Assembly: GCA_003243255.1 (NCBI GenBank)
Contig: QFQM01000005.1
Location: 1-64,000, forward strand
Reading direction: 5' to 3'
Source: Flavobacterium psychrophilum
GTDB taxonomy: Bacteria; Bacteroidota; Bacteroidia; Flavobacteriales; Flavobacteriaceae
DNA length: 64,000 nucleotides
Part shown: positions 24,512 through 32,405 of the stretch, piece by piece
Numbering within the stretch: position 1 is the first letter of the stretch
Layout: each line of letters starts with the position of its first letter
Translations under genes and position numbers: made by a program
The notes under the pieces: model-generated
Databases searched by the model: none
Told to the model about the DNA's origin: nothing
The model's input: the letters and a program-made list of their open reading frames with translations, nothing else

Positions 24512-25165
24512 ATGAAAAAACAATTATTTAGGTCTGCTTTACTAGCACTTACAATCAGTCTTCTTGGCTGCTCTGGTGGAGATGATGCACCAGTAAATGA
24601 CGGACAAACACCGCCAGACAACAATCCAACACCAGTAAATTACGAGTTGGGAGATGAAGGACCTGGTGGAGGCATCATATTTTATTTAGATGCTTCTAAA
24701 GAACATGGTCTTGAAGTAACACCAGTTATCGGTATAGCCAGATGGATGAACGTGAGTCAAAATCCATATAATATCGCAGGCCTAAAAGACGAAATGGGTA
24801 CAGGAATGGCAAACACGGAAAAAATTATTGCTCAGCTAGGGAATGAAGGTGTTTATGCGGCAAAAATATGTGCCGATTATGTACAGGGAGGAAAAGACGA
24901 CTGGTATTTACCTACAAAAGCTGAACTTGAGAAAATTTATTGGTTTTATAAATACGGGCCAGCATGCGGAGGATGCTTTAGCATTTTTGAAACATTATGG
25001 AGTTCATCACCGAAGTATGTAACAAATTTTGAAGGAAACCAAGTCATTAATGGTGTATGGATAACTGATTTTGGGATTTCCGCTTCATGGCCTGAGATAG
25101 TTATACTTACAGATACACCATATGCAGACGGTGGGCTACATGTAAGAGCAGTTAGGAATTTTTAA
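24512..25165 (+). CDS. Lipoprotein with DUF1566-like domain
   Basis: 217 residues. Signal peptide with lipobox LLGCS (Cys20), a Pro/Asn-rich linker (NDGQTPPDNNPTP), then a domain with GPGGGIIFYLD, DDWYLPTKAELEKIYW, WSSSP and HVRAVRNF, the pattern of DUF1566/Lcl C-terminal-like domains. Such domains are often on surface or fibre proteins. It is the first cargo gene downstream of the operator. In a phage it could be an attachment protein, but no other virion genes are seen. Confidence 0.75.
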   Translation: MKKQLFRSALLALTISLLGCSGGDDAPVNDGQTPPDNNPTPVNYELGDEGPGGGIIFYLDASKEHGLEVTPVIGIARWMNVSQNPYNIAGLKDEMGTGMANTEKIIAQLGNEGVYAAKICADYVQGGKDDWYLPTKAELEKIYWFYKYGPACGGCFSIFETLWSSSPKYVTNFEGNQVINGVWITDFGISASWPEIVILTDTPYADGGLHVRAVRNF

Positions 25166-25175
25166 TCTCGTGACC

Positions 25176-25478
25176 ATGAACTTAAATCACATACTCTATC
25201 TTATATTTCCTTTTGGTGTTGGCCTTGTCGCACTAAAAGTATTAGACATCCCAGACACTTCTTACTGGTTCTATGTCTGGCTATCTTGTATAGCGTCGGT
25301 CTTTATCTTCGTAAAGTTTATATTGCCGTACCATGAGCAAAAGTTCAATGCCATTTCAGGGATTGATTTTAAAGGAGCCTTTGAGGACAAGAACAAAGAG
25401 CTAAAACCTTATTCATATATAGTGGGCCTTCATATGGTAGTTCTCTTTGGTCTTATCATTCTATACTTCATTAATTAA
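25176..25478 (+). CDS. Small membrane protein
   Basis: 100 residues from MNLNHILYLIFPFGVGLVAL. Three predicted membrane helices, about residues 4-22, 29-50 and 80-99, with a soluble segment in between. The ATG at 25170 (two residues earlier) is also possible. It follows the DUF1566-like gene by 10 bases. No family recognised. Confidence 0.6.
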   Translation: MNLNHILYLIFPFGVGLVALKVLDIPDTSYWFYVWLSCIASVFIFVKFILPYHEQKFNAISGIDFKGAFEDKNKELKPYSYIVGLHMVVLFGLIILYFIN

Positions 25479-25487
25479 CCTAACAAT

Positions 25488-25649
25488 ATGGACAAAATTA
25501 CATCATGCCCAAATTGTGGCAACAGTCATAGCGGTGATAGAGCGAAACAGTGTTCTAAATGCAGTAAAGTCACCTGTCAAAAGTGTTCTTTTACAGGCTG
25601 TACCTGCGGGAGTACCAGTTATAGGAAACAAATGATTATCGGTAAATAA
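25488..25649 (+). CDS. Small Cys-rich (zinc-ribbon-like) protein
   Basis: 53 residues starting MDKITSCPNCGN. Cys pairs CPNC, CSKC, CQKC and CTC suggest two metal-binding knuckles. It follows the small membrane protein by nine bases and stops just before a strong terminator, so it is probably translated in the same unit. Function unknown. Confidence 0.6.
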   Translation: MDKITSCPNCGNSHSGDRAKQCSKCSKVTCQKCSFTGCTCGSTSYRKQMIIGK

Positions 25650-25684
25650 AGGATCGGGGCGATGCCCCGGTCCTTTATTTTTTA
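25648..25684 (+). terminator. Intrinsic terminator
   Basis: Imperfect stem AAAGGATCGGGGC / GCCCCGGTCCTTT with one mismatch and a T-rich tail. Confidence 0.85.
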
Positions 25685-25716
25685 TACTAACTAGATTTTA
25701 GTAACTTTACCTCGCA

Positions 25717-26040
25717 ATGAAAACAATAAGGCAGATATTCACCATACTACTGACAGTATATTTACTGTTCCTTATGGCAATGCCTTGTAGTGACGAGCAT
25801 GAATCTGCAAACGAGCAAAACTATATTTCTCAATCTTCTGACAATAGTACACATGCTGATGAGCTGTGTACACCTTTTTGTATCTGTAGTAGCTGTATAG
25901 CCTCTTTTGTACATCAACCCTCTTTCGAATTTGATTTCATTATACCACAGTCGGTATACAACAACAGAACGCAAAGCTTCTACCAGTCCGTAAAATCTTC
26001 ATTTTTTGGCTCAATATGGCAACCGCCTAAAATTGCTTAG
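25717..26040 (+). CDS. Small Cys-containing protein (DUF6660-like), TonB receptor partner
   Basis: 107 residues with a hydrophobic signal segment (FTILLTVYLLFLMAMPC) and a Cys-rich patch CTPFCICSSCIASF. In many Bacteroidota such proteins precede metal-related TonB receptors and HMA-domain proteins, as here. Metal binding is plausible. The name is from memory of the family layout, not a search. Confidence 0.65.
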   Translation: MKTIRQIFTILLTVYLLFLMAMPCSDEHESANEQNYISQSSDNSTHADELCTPFCICSSCIASFVHQPSFEFDFIIPQSVYNNRTQSFYQSVKSSFFGSIWQPPKIA

Positions 26041-26089
26041 ACTAAGTTCAGTACCACTTATTTACTTAATTATCAACTAAGCAATTCAA

Positions 26090-28261
26090 ATGAAGCAATT
26101 TATTTTTACGTGCATTACATTGCTATTTATAGGCGTTGTTCAAGCACAAAGTGATTTAACGGCTGTTGTACTCGACAGCGAAACGAAAGAGGCTCTAACT
26201 GGAGCCAATGCAGTAATTGATAGCCTTGGCCTTAATGCTATCGCTGACGAAAATGGCAAAATTACTATATCTAATATTCCAGATGGCACATACAATGTAA
26301 CCTTTTCATTTATTGGCTATGAGGCCCACACACAAATGGTAAGTCTTCCACTGGAAAATAACCAGTTCATAGAGGTCTTTTTAACTAGTGACTCTGACGA
26401 ACTGGAAGAAGTGCTCATTTCCTCAACGCGAAGCACTAGGACCATTCAAACAATCCCTACTAGAGTAGAGTTCATTTCAGGGGAAGAACTGGAAGAGAAA
26501 GCTAATATGAAGCCAGGGGATATAAGGCTATTACTTAGTGAAAGTACAGGTATACAAACACAACAGACATCAGCCACATCTGCAAACGCATCTATCCGTA
26601 TACAAGGACTTGACGGGCGTTATACCCAAATACTGAAAGATGGTTTGCCCTTATATTCAGGAGCGGCAAGTGGTCTGGGCTTGTTGCAAACACCACCACT
26701 GGACCTAAAGCAGGTCGAAATTATTAAAGGCTCCGCATCTACTTTATATGGTGGAGGAGCTATCGCAGGACTTGTAAATTTAATATCTAAGACACCAACT
26801 GAGGAAAAAGAGCTGCGGTTCCTTATTAACGGTACATCGGCATTAGGTTTAGATGTTAACGGATTTTACGCCCAACGATTCGGAAAGATAGGTGTTACCT
26901 TGTTTGCATCACACAACAGTAACGCTCCTTATGACCCTGCTGATATAGGTTTGACCGCAATACCTAAGTTTAACCGCTTTAACCTTAATCCTAAACTTTT
27001 TTTATATCTCAATGAAAAGACTAAGCTTGATTTTGGGGTTAATAGCGCGTTTGAGAACCGTATAGGTGGGGATATTGACTATATAAAGAGTCCTGAGGCT
27101 AATGAAGGCCGTTATTTTGAAAGGAATAAAACACAAAGAATTAGCACTCAGTTTAACTTACAACACCAGTTCGATGAGCGGAACAGGTTAACAATTCGTA
27201 ACAGTTTTAATAACTTCAATCGTGTAATAACAATACCTGATTATGTATTTGATGGGGTGCAAAATGCTACTTTTTCAGAAGTATCATATTCACATAATGG
27301 TGAAGTATCAGACTGGATAGGGGGTGTTAATTTATGGACTGATGATTTTTCTGAGAAGCAAGTGACTACGTTTCCATCACGCAGTTATGAGCAGACCACT
27401 TATGGAGCATTCGTGCAGAATACTCTTAGAGCCGCTAAATGGTTGAGTCTGGAAACGGGTCTACGAAGCGACTATGTTAAGGATTATGGATTAGCATTCT
27501 TACCAAGGTTATCAGCACTATTTACAATAACAGAAAAACTAAGCTCACGCATAGGCGGTGGCCTAGGTTATAAAACGCCAACCATCTTTACAGAAGATAG
27601 TGAGAGGATACAATATCAGAATGTTTTGCCTATTAATAGTGATGTAAACAAACTTGAAAAGAGTTATGGGGTTAACTTTGATGTGAATTACAAGACACAT
27701 ATAGGTGATGAGGTAACATTTAGTGTAAACCAGTTGTTCTTTTATACGTATCTTAACAATCCTCTATTACTGTCATCTTTACCAGACGGTAACAAACAGT
27801 TCATAAATTCTAAGGGATTTGTTGATACAAAAGGAACGGAAACCAACATTAAAGTTACTTATGAGGACTTTAAGTTGTTCTTTGGTTATACTTATACGGA
27901 TGCAAGAATCCATGACAATGGTACTTATAGTCAGAACCCACTAACGGCAAGGCATCGTTTAAACAATGTTTTAATGTATGAGGTAGAGGACAAATGGAAG
28001 GTAGGACTAGAGGCTTATTATTTCAGTCCACAACGCCTTAATGATGGCACAACGGGAAGAGATTACTGGATTTGTGGCGTTATGGTTGAAAAGATTTGGG
28101 AGCGATTCTCACTATATGCTAATTTCGAAAATTTCACTGATACAAGACAGACGAGGTTTGGCAGTATTTATACTGGGCCTATCACGAATCCAGTATTCAA
28201 AGACATTTACGCACCTTTAGATGGTTTTGTCGTGAATGCAGGAATGAAGTTTAGGTTATAA
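26090..28261 (+). CDS. TonB-dependent outer-membrane receptor, probable metal uptake
   Basis: 723 residues. Signal peptide (to about VQAQ), a carboxypeptidase-regulatory-like domain (LTAVVLDSETKEALTGANAVIDSLG...), the plug (IPTRVEFISGEELEEKANMKPGDIR, IRIQGLDGRYTQILKDGLPLYSG, ASTLYGGGAIAGLVNLIS) and a C-terminal beta barrel ending GMKFRL with a terminal aromatic-like strand. Imports a substrate with TonB energy. The linkage to DUF6660-like, MerP-like and MerC-like genes points to a metal substrate; the specific metal cannot be read. Confidence 0.9.
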   Translation: MKQFIFTCITLLFIGVVQAQSDLTAVVLDSETKEALTGANAVIDSLGLNAIADENGKITISNIPDGTYNVTFSFIGYEAHTQMVSLPLENNQFIEVFLTSDSDELEEVLISSTRSTRTIQTIPTRVEFISGEELEEKANMKPGDIRLLLSESTGIQTQQTSATSANASIRIQGLDGRYTQILKDGLPLYSGAASGLGLLQTPPLDLKQVEIIKGSASTLYGGGAIAGLVNLISKTPTEEKELRFLINGTSALGLDVNGFYAQRFGKIGVTLFASHNSNAPYDPADIGLTAIPKFNRFNLNPKLFLYLNEKTKLDFGVNSAFENRIGGDIDYIKSPEANEGRYFERNKTQRISTQFNLQHQFDERNRLTIRNSFNNFNRVITIPDYVFDGVQNATFSEVSYSHNGEVSDWIGGVNLWTDDFSEKQVTTFPSRSYEQTTYGAFVQNTLRAAKWLSLETGLRSDYVKDYGLAFLPRLSALFTITEKLSSRIGGGLGYKTPTIFTEDSERIQYQNVLPINSDVNKLEKSYGVNFDVNYKTHIGDEVTFSVNQLFFYTYLNNPLLLSSLPDGNKQFINSKGFVDTKGTETNIKVTYEDFKLFFGYTYTDARIHDNGTYSQNPLTARHRLNNVLMYEVEDKWKVGLEAYYFSPQRLNDGTTGRDYWICGVMVEKIWERFSLYANFENFTDTRQTRFGSIYTGPITNPVFKDIYAPLDGFVVNAGMKFRL

Positions 28262-28314
28262 TGAAATATCCATATAAATCAGTAACGATTCACAACGAAG
28301 AAATCATAAATGAA

Positions 28315-28322
28315 TATATTTG
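28315..28322 (+). promoter_or_regulatory. -7 promoter element of the Mer-like pair
   Basis: TATATTTG matches TAnnTTTG, 19 bases before the ATG at 28342. It implies the MerP/MerC-like pair can be transcribed apart from the TonB receptor. Confidence 0.55.
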
Positions 28323-28341
28323 TCACACATAAATCAACGAC

Positions 28342-28701
28342 ATGAAAACATTACTAAAGATTATCTTCATTGCCTTTGTGGCAGTGTTGTTTACAAACGG
28401 AGCAAATGCTCAACAACAAAAGACAATACAGACGGTAATTATAAAAACCGCAATATACTGCGACCATTGTAAGGCTTGTGAGACTTGCGGACCAAAATTT
28501 CAGACAACTCTTTTGAAAGAGAAAGGCATTCAAATGGTTGTGCTTGATGAAAAAGCAATGACAATAAAAGTAACGTACAATTCAAAGAAAACTGACTTGG
28601 CTAAAATAAAAAGGGCAATAAGCAAACTGGGCTATGATGCTGATGAAGTTAAAGCTGATGCTGTAGCTTATGAAGGGCTTGACGGATGCTGTAAAAAATA
28701 A
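28342..28701 (+). CDS. Secreted HMA-domain protein (MerP-like)
   Basis: 119 residues. Signal peptide, then an HMA-type fold: TVIIKTAIYCDHCKACETCG with a Cys cluster in place of the usual single GMTCxxC, then TIKVTYNSKKTDLAKIKRAISKLGYDAD. The C-terminus ends DGCCKK. The family carries soft metal ions (Hg, Cu) in the periplasm. Three bases separate its stop from the next ATG. Confidence 0.8.
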   Translation: MKTLLKIIFIAFVAVLFTNGANAQQQKTIQTVIIKTAIYCDHCKACETCGPKFQTTLLKEKGIQMVVLDEKAMTIKVTYNSKKTDLAKIKRAISKLGYDADEVKADAVAYEGLDGCCKK

Positions 28702-28704
28702 TCC

Positions 28705-29295
28705 ATGAAACTTAAACGAAATATTGATAAGTTAGGAATGGGAGGAATATTTATCACTGTGATATTTTCTCCTTGTTGTTTTCCTTTATTCGCTTTTGGG
28801 GCTTCTGCACTTGGCTTTGGTAGTTTTGAACTTTTTGGTAGTTGGACAATGTGGGTCTTATGCTTTATGGTTCTAATTTCAGTTTTAGGGTTATATTCTT
28901 CATATAACGTGCATAGATGTATGTATCCATTATTAATTGCTATACCAAGCGCTTCCCTGATTGCTTATGGCTTTTATAGTGAATCTATATCTCCATTTAT
29001 GTATATTGGAATGCTAGGAATGTTTATAGCAACTGCAGTTAATTATTATCGTTTTAAGCTGCATAATGGTTGTGGTATACAGGGTGAGAAGTCAGTAATA
29101 TTGAAATCTCGTATCAAGTGTCCAAAATGTGGTTTTATTAAAGAGGAAATTATGCCAGAGGATGCGTGTGTATTTTTTTATGAATGTGAACAATGTAAAT
29201 CCCGTCTAACACCATTAGATGGTGATTGTTGCGTATATTGTAGTTATGGGTCTGTTCCATGTCCACCAATACAGAATGATAAGGGCTGTTGTTAA
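28705..29295 (+). CDS. MerC-like membrane protein with Cys-rich C-terminal domain
   Basis: 196 residues. Four membrane helices, the first with the Cys pair FSPCCFPLFAFG typical of MerC mercury transporters. After residue about 130 comes a soluble part with CPKCGFIKEEIMPEDAC, YECEQCKS and the motif GDCCVYCSYGSVPCPPIQ, which I know from mercury-resistance-linked proteins in several phyla. Together with the MerP-like gene this suggests mercury or similar metal handling. No MerA reductase or MerR/ArsR regulator is present in the window. Confidence 0.8.
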   Translation: MKLKRNIDKLGMGGIFITVIFSPCCFPLFAFGASALGFGSFELFGSWTMWVLCFMVLISVLGLYSSYNVHRCMYPLLIAIPSASLIAYGFYSESISPFMYIGMLGMFIATAVNYYRFKLHNGCGIQGEKSVILKSRIKCPKCGFIKEEIMPEDACVFFYECEQCKSRLTPLDGDCCVYCSYGSVPCPPIQNDKGCC

Positions 29296-29316
29296 GTAAA
29301 TTTTCTACTCCCTAAT

Positions 29317-29356
29317 TATAATAATAACGCCCCGATCCCGGGGCGTTATTATTATA
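29317..29356 (+). terminator. Strong intrinsic terminator
   Basis: Eighteen-base-pair stem starting TATAATAATAACGCCCCG with a four-base loop. Ends the metal cassette. Confidence 0.9.
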
Positions 29357-29423
29357 TATATTTTAAGTCTGTATTAGAATACATAATTAACAGGTAAATC
29401 AGAATAAGGCTATACTTGAAAAT

Positions 29424-29490
29424 GATACACTTTTTCACTTCAAATCCCTGGATTTCAGGTGTATAATTTTGCCGCCCTAAAAATATACAC
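29424..29490. promoter_or_regulatory. Resolvase upstream region with repeated TACAC motifs
   Basis: GATACAC (29424-29430), GTGTATA (29459-29465) and TATACAC (29484-29490). The last two are an inverted pair flanking the -7 element TAATTTTG (29464-29471). The layout suits a resolvase-bound site that also autoregulates, but no classical res subsites were confirmed. Confidence 0.4.
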
Positions 29491-29519
29491 TATTTTAGCG
29501 GTATCAAATTATATACGCC

Positions 29520-30128
29520 ATGCAAGTTAAATATGTAAGAGTAAGTACATCGGAGCAGAATACAGCTCGCCAAGAAACAAACAATAAATCATTCGCCAAA
29601 ACCTATGTTGACCGTATCTCTGGTTCGGTTCCCTTCTCAGACCGTAAAGAGGGTAAAAGACTGTTATCTGATATTGATGGAGGTATCGTAACCGAAGTCC
29701 ATATTGTTGCTATAGACCGCTTAGGCCGTTCTATCATTGATATTTTAACCGTGATAGAATACTTCAACGCCAAAGGTGTTAATCTCTTCATTGAAAGCAT
29801 AGGCATGTTTTCGCTTATAGGTGGTAAACCCAATCCATCTTTTAAGATGATAGTGTCAGTATTAGGTAATGTAAGCGAAATGGAGCGTCTTAACCTTCTC
29901 GAACGTCAGCGTCAGGGAATTGAGGTTGCTAAACTTAACGGTACCTATAAAGGCAGATTATACGGTACTAAAATCAGCGAGGAAGATATTCTGGTAAAGT
30001 ATAAGAGTGTGGTTAAAGAGCTAAAACGAGGGGAATCGTTAAGGCGTGCATCTAAGATAGGCGGATGTAGCCTCGGAACCGTTCAGAAAGTGAAATCAAT
30101 CTTAGACAAACAATATGAAACAGTTTAA
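29520..30128 (+). CDS. Small serine recombinase (resolvase/invertase family)
   Basis: 202 residues. The catalytic Ser9 is in YVRVSTSEQN, with the Arg-rich IVAIDRLGRSIIDIL and the E-helix region NVSEMERLNLLERQRQGIE. The C-terminus has the expected HTH (RRASKIGGCSLGTVQKVKSIL). Function: site-specific resolution or inversion in the element. The small ORF after it overlaps its last 14 bases. Confidence 0.92.
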   Translation: MQVKYVRVSTSEQNTARQETNNKSFAKTYVDRISGSVPFSDRKEGKRLLSDIDGGIVTEVHIVAIDRLGRSIIDILTVIEYFNAKGVNLFIESIGMFSLIGGKPNPSFKMIVSVLGNVSEMERLNLLERQRQGIEVAKLNGTYKGRLYGTKISEEDILVKYKSVVKELKRGESLRRASKIGGCSLGTVQKVKSILDKQYETV

Positions 30129-30255
30129 GGTCAAAATGTGGATTGGTTCAAGTCCAACCGAAGTGGTCGTAACAGCTATGAATTCGGCGAATGCGTTGGC
30201 GATAGCTCGTAAATTATACCCAAATGCAAGGATTATAAGTGCCTCGCCAGCTTAG
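30115..30255 (+). CDS. Very small protein overlapping the resolvase gene
   Basis: 46 residues (MKQFKVKMWIGSSPTEVVVT...NARIISASPA). It overlaps the resolvase 3' end by 14 bases in another frame. The beta-alpha pattern with VVVTAMNSANALAIARKLYPNA resembles short proteins found in rolling-circle and ssDNA phage-type elements, which fits the HUH Rep in the island. Moderate confidence that it is expressed. Confidence 0.5.
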   Translation: MKQFKVKMWIGSSPTEVVVTAMNSANALAIARKLYPNARIISASPA

Positions 30256-30510
30256 TGTAAAGTGCTGGTTGTTAGTGTTGTTTAAATTTTTTTCACTCTT
30301 CGACTTGCAACTAGAGAGATAAATGTGTAGTTTTGCATTATAAGGTTTTCGGGAGAAAATCGCTACAAAAATCTAAGCAGTAGATTTTTCTATTCTTCTC
30401 TAAGACTAGAGATAGAAATTCCCTTCTAAACGTTGCGTTAGAGAGTCCAGCTGTGACTATAAAAGAATAATTCTCCGCGATAAAAAATTGGAAAAAGCGG
30501 CTGGATTTCA
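30256..30510 (+). promoter_or_regulatory. Promoter and structured leader before the large recombinase
   Basis: TAGTTTTG at 30328-30335 fits the -7 element, with TTG 20 bases upstream as a possible -33. The leader of about 175 bases contains the hairpin AAAAATCTA-agcag-TAGATTTTT and a second small one (CTCTA-agac-TAGAG). This may be a terminator/attenuator or processing site. No gene is seen in it. Confidence 0.45.
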
Positions 30511-30645
30511 ATGCTATCAACCACAAGATGTAAGCAAATCTTGAACAGTAATGGTATTCTATATTCTGATGATGAAATAGAAACCGTTAAACTCGTTCTG
30601 TACACCTTAGCTGAACTACACTATCAGCAAATCAATCAAAAATAA
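30511..30645 (+). CDS. Very small protein upstream of the recombinase
   Basis: 44 residues (MLSTTRCKQILNSNGILYSD...). It ends 22 bases before the recombinase start. Short ORFs in this position recur near Bacteroidota recombinases, but I cannot name a family. Acidic-helical C-terminus. Confidence 0.5.
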   Translation: MLSTTRCKQILNSNGILYSDDEIETVKLVLYTLAELHYQQINQK

Positions 30646-30667
30646 TATTAACATTAAAACAAAAACT

Positions 30668-32215
30668 ATGAACGATACAGTATTATATAGTCGTGTTAGC
30701 ACTGACGAACAGGCGGAATTCGGATTCAGCCTGCGTCATCAAGAGCAAGTATTAACTACGTATTGCAACCAAAATTTGCATTTAGTTGCTATGCACTTTG
30801 AAGAGGACTTCTCCGCAAAGAACTTTAACCGCCCAGAATGGAAAAAACTAACGGATTATGTAACTAAGAACAAGAAGACCATTAAGCGAATCTTATTTAC
30901 TAAATGGGACAGGTTTTCCCGTAATGCAGAAGAGGCCTTGACCGTGATTAAGAAACTTACTTTAATGGGTATAGAGGTAAACGCTGTTGAGCAACCACTT
31001 GACCTTACAAATCCTGACCATAAAGTTATGTTGGCTATGTATCTAATATTACCAGAGGTTGAGAATGATAAAATATCAATCCGAACTAGAGATGGTATGA
31101 GACGAGCAATGAAAGAAGGTTGCTTTCTAGCGAAAGCTCCGTACGGTTACTCGAATGGGAAAATCCTAGGGAAGAGTTCGGTTATTCCTAACGAGAAGGC
31201 TCCTATTGTGCTAAGCGCATTTACCGAGGTGTCAAAGGGGATTGATGCAGTTGATGTTATTAGAAAGAGGTTTAAGGTGGAACAAGGTCTAACTCTTGAA
31301 AAACAGCAGTTTTATAATATGCTGAGAAACATTGTTTATTGTGGTATGATTGTAGTTCCCGAATTCAAAAAAGAGCCTGCAACTATTACCAGAGGGTTAC
31401 ACGAGCCGATTGTAAGCCGTGAATTATTTGACAAGGTTCAGGATGTTTTGGATGGGCGTAAAAATATTGGAGCAAAGCTACCTTCGGTAATTAACGAAGC
31501 CTTTCCTTTGAAGGGGAATCTAATCTGTCCAGAGTGTGGTAAACAAATTACCGCAAGCAGGAGTAAAGGTAATGGTGGGTACTATGAGTATTACCATTGC
31601 ACCGCTAAATGTAAGGTTAGACATAAGAAAGCAGACCTGCATAATGATGTGGCTGAAATGCTTACAAAGGTTTCACTGAATGCGAATATTGCTGAGCTGT
31701 ACAGAGAGATTTTAAGCGATTTTATTAACCAAAGTGAGGGAGATGCCTCTATACGTAGAAAGGAGCTCTCTAAAGAGAAAGAAACGCTTGAAAAGCTTAT
31801 TGTAGAGGCTGAAGATAGACTGATGGTAAAAGACCTTACACCAGAACAGTTTAATAGGATAACAACGAGGTATGAAGCCTCAATACTTGAGATAGAAAAG
31901 TCAATCGGTAAGCTTGATAGGAATGAGACTAATCTTAGCACTTATGTAAATGATTCGGTAAAATTGCTATGTAACTTGGGAGAATTATTCAACCAGCTGA
32001 AAGACAGTAAAAAAGGAGGGCTTTTGCGAACCATTTTCCCTGAGAAGCTAGTAATGGAAAAAGAAGGTCTTCGAACCAATGCTAAGAATACTGTATTAGA
32101 GCTTCTGTCTAGAGAATACAGGAGATTGCAAAAGGGTAAAATGAAAAAAGCCACTAAAAATAGTGGCTTTTCCAATGTGGCTCCCCCTCTTGGGCTCGAA
32201 CCAAGGACCCTCTGA
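30668..32215 (+). CDS. Large serine recombinase (integrase) ending in tRNA-Asn
   Basis: 515 residues. Resolvase domain with the catalytic Ser11 (YSRVSTDEQ) and TKWDRFSRNAEEAL, a recombinase domain (MRRAMKEGCFLAKAPYGY), a zinc ribbon with CPECGKQI and YYHC...C (about 290-320), and a long coiled-coil C-terminus. The last codons, VAPPLGLEPRTL, are the plus-strand translation of the 3' half of tRNA-Asn. So the gene ends at an attachment junction, and this enzyme probably integrated the island. Confidence 0.92.
   Translation: MNDTVLYSRVSTDEQAEFGFSLRHQEQVLTTYCNQNLHLVAMHFEEDFSAKNFNRPEWKKLTDYVTKNKKTIKRILFTKWDRFSRNAEEALTVIKKLTLMGIEVNAVEQPLDLTNPDHKVMLAMYLILPEVENDKISIRTRDGMRRAMKEGCFLAKAPYGYSNGKILGKSSVIPNEKAPIVLSAFTEVSKGIDAVDVIRKRFKVEQGLTLEKQQFYNMLRNIVYCGMIVVPEFKKEPATITRGLHEPIVSRELFDKVQDVLDGRKNIGAKLPSVINEAFPLKGNLICPECGKQITASRSKGNGGYYEYYHCTAKCKVRHKKADLHNDVAEMLTKVSLNANIAELYREILSDFINQSEGDASIRRKELSKEKETLEKLIVEAEDRLMVKDLTPEQFNRITTRYEASILEIEKSIGKLDRNETNLSTYVNDSVKLLCNLGELFNQLKDSKKGGLLRTIFPEKLVMEKEGLRTNAKNTVLELLSREYRRLQKGKMKKATKNSGFSNVAPPLGLEPRTL
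32146..32171 (-). terminator. Terminator of tRNA-Asn
   Basis: AAAGCCACTA / TAGTGGCTTT hairpin. On the minus strand a T-run follows. It lies inside the last codons of the recombinase gene. Confidence 0.75.
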
Positions 32216-32254
32216 TTAACAGTCAGATGCTCTAACCAGCTGAGCTAAGGAGGA
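32181..32254 (-). tRNA. tRNA-Asn (anticodon GUU)
   Basis: Cloverleaf on the minus strand: acceptor TCCTCCT / AGGGGGA, D arm GCTC / GAGC, anticodon loop CTGTTAA giving GUU, T arm CTTGG-TTCGAGC-CCAAG. The next bases on that strand read CCA. Its 3' half overlaps the recombinase C-terminal codons, marking the right junction of the island. Confidence 0.95.
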
Positions 32255-32358
32255 AACTGTATATTGTTTCGTAATTCTGGTTAAATCTTTTCAGATTTCT
32301 AATTACTTGATGTTTTAAAGACCGTTGTGCTTACTGGCGTATTGCCTTTATTGCGGTG

Positions 32359-32366
32359 CAAATATA
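32359..32366 (-). promoter_or_regulatory. -7 promoter element of tRNA-Asn
   Basis: TATATTTG on the minus strand, about 105 bases before the tRNA 5' end, implying a long 5' leader. Confidence 0.6.
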
Positions 32367-32405
32367 TAACCATTTTTAGTTTCTGCAAACAAAAACAGAA
32401 AAAAT

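Larger units (their letters stand above)
22721..32180. mobile_element. Integrated element with HUH replication initiator, serine recombinases and metal-handling cargo
   Basis: About 9.5 kb between tRNA remnants and tRNA-Asn. Contents in order: a noncoding region with hairpin and inverted repeat, Rep, a small overlapping gene, a repressor on the opposite strand, a surface lipoprotein, two small proteins, a TonB/Mer-type metal cassette, a resolvase, two small ORFs and a large serine recombinase that runs into tRNA-Asn. No relaxase, coupling protein, capsid or Zot-like ATPase is seen, so it is neither a self-transmissible ICE nor an obvious prophage. The left boundary is uncertain within about 22.72-22.9 kb. 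Confidence 0.75.

Noticed and set aside
23381..29295. Filamentous (Inoviridae-type) prophage
   Set aside because: A HUH Rep and a surface lipoprotein are present, but no Zot-like ATPase, coat protein series or packaging gene is seen.
28705..29295. Full mercury-resistance operon
   Set aside because: Only transport-like genes are present; no MerA reductase or MerR/ArsR regulator is in the window.
22721..32180. Self-transmissible conjugative element
   Set aside because: No relaxase with MobA/TraI motifs, no coupling protein and no type IV secretion genes in the interval.
22721..32180. Tyrosine-integrase island with long direct repeats of the tRNA end
   Set aside because: Only short or degenerate tRNA matches occur at the left edge and both recombinases are serine type, so a long att duplication is not supported.
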